From: Micromonospora sp. CP22
GTDB lineage: Bacteria; Actinomycetota; Actinomycetes; Mycobacteriales; Micromonosporaceae
Reading direction: 5' to 3'
Length of the DNA: 64,000 nucleotides
NCBI RefSeq assembly: GCF_009712475.1
Contig: NZ_VCJO01000017.1
Coordinates: 26,236 to 90,235, forward strand
A program made the position numbers and the translations under genes. The stretch's first letter is position 1. Every line of letters begins with the position of its first letter. Positions 63,828-64,000 of the stretch are shown here, one piece after another. The notes under the pieces were generated by a model. It searched no databases. It worked only from the letters and a program-made list of their open reading frames with translations, and had not been told where the DNA came from.

Positions 63828-64000
63828 TTGCCTGCCTCGGGGCTGCTGGGGACGCCCGGCGGCAGGGGTCGCGACGAGATCCGACAACCGCCGGATCTCC
63901 CCCCGTCGGCGACCGCCCCAGAGACTAGCCTCGGTCTTTCGCTAGCTGTTGATCAAGGCCGTGATCTGGGCAGTTGATCTTCTCGGTTTGGGGTTGGGTT

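Noticed and set aside
1..64000. CRISPR arrays, tRNA or rRNA genes, prophage
   Set aside because: No regularly spaced direct repeats, cloverleaf-like sequences, rRNA-like stretches, integrases or phage structural genes were recognised on either strand. This is a reading by eye and small RNAs could be missed.
63900..64000. Start of another gene or RNA at the right edge
   Set aside because: Composition changes and GTTGATC occurs twice, but no open frame or RNA structure can be completed before the window ends.

Overview
This 64 kb window is a gene-dense, GC-rich actinobacterial chromosome segment, most likely from Micromonospora or a close relative in the Micromonosporaceae. The evidence is frequent GTG starts, a proteasome-activator gene (bpa) as found in proteasome-bearing actinobacteria, several LytR-CpsA-Psr (LCP) wall-polymer proteins, and a TTAGGAAGGGGCCCTTCCTT-type intergenic repeat that I associate from memory with Micromonospora genomes. 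No rRNA, tRNA, CRISPR, transposase or prophage was seen, so this looks like ordinary chromosomal backbone with some unusual gene sets.

Layout. 0-8 kb: truncated cyclophilin, CorA transporter, aminotransferase, CBS protein, Nudix hydrolase, then a tightly overlapping trio (nucleotidyltransferase, glycerol-1-phosphate-dehydrogenase-like enzyme, CDP-alcohol phosphatidyltransferase) that looks like a dedicated phospho-polyol or lipid pathway. 8-25 kb: surface-polymer and signalling genes (GT4 glycosyltransferase, Fpg-family DNA glycosylase, polyprenyl glycosylphosphotransferase, LytS/LytTR pair with a DUF485-like protein and acetate-type symporter, an ABC exporter, a sugar-nucleotide SDR and three consecutive LCP genes). 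25-38 kb: glycerophosphodiesterase, sensor kinase, RsbW-like ATPase, arginine deiminase, prephenate dehydratase, several small conserved proteins, twin HAD phosphatases and bpa. 38-45 kb: alpha/beta hydrolase, an orphan Leu/Ile/Val-type binding protein, divergent DDAH/Lrp, a secreted beta-propeller protein and a YbjN-like protein whose C-terminus resembles that of Bpa. 45-64 kb: molybdenum-cofactor genes in separate blocks (mobA, fdhD; moaA-moaD; moaC-mog-moeA-moaE), interleaved with a large EndoQ-like PHP/UvrD-helicase fusion, an AAA ATPase under a striking dyad operator, and a polyprenyl-mannose-type GT87.

Two genome-scale patterns stand out. First, some twenty genes have a TANNNT hexamer ending 6-8 nt before the start codon, the signature of leaderless transcripts. 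Second, there are candidate chromosome-biology sites: a cluster of DnaA-box-like nonamers at 14.4 kb, a near-perfect parS-like site at 19.26 kb, and an inverted DnaA-box pair at 48.9 kb. Convergent gene pairs are often separated by long GC-rich hairpins that probably terminate in both directions.

Start codons were chosen by eye from ribosome-binding sites, -10 hexamers and family N-termini. Family assignments come from motif recognition without database searches.
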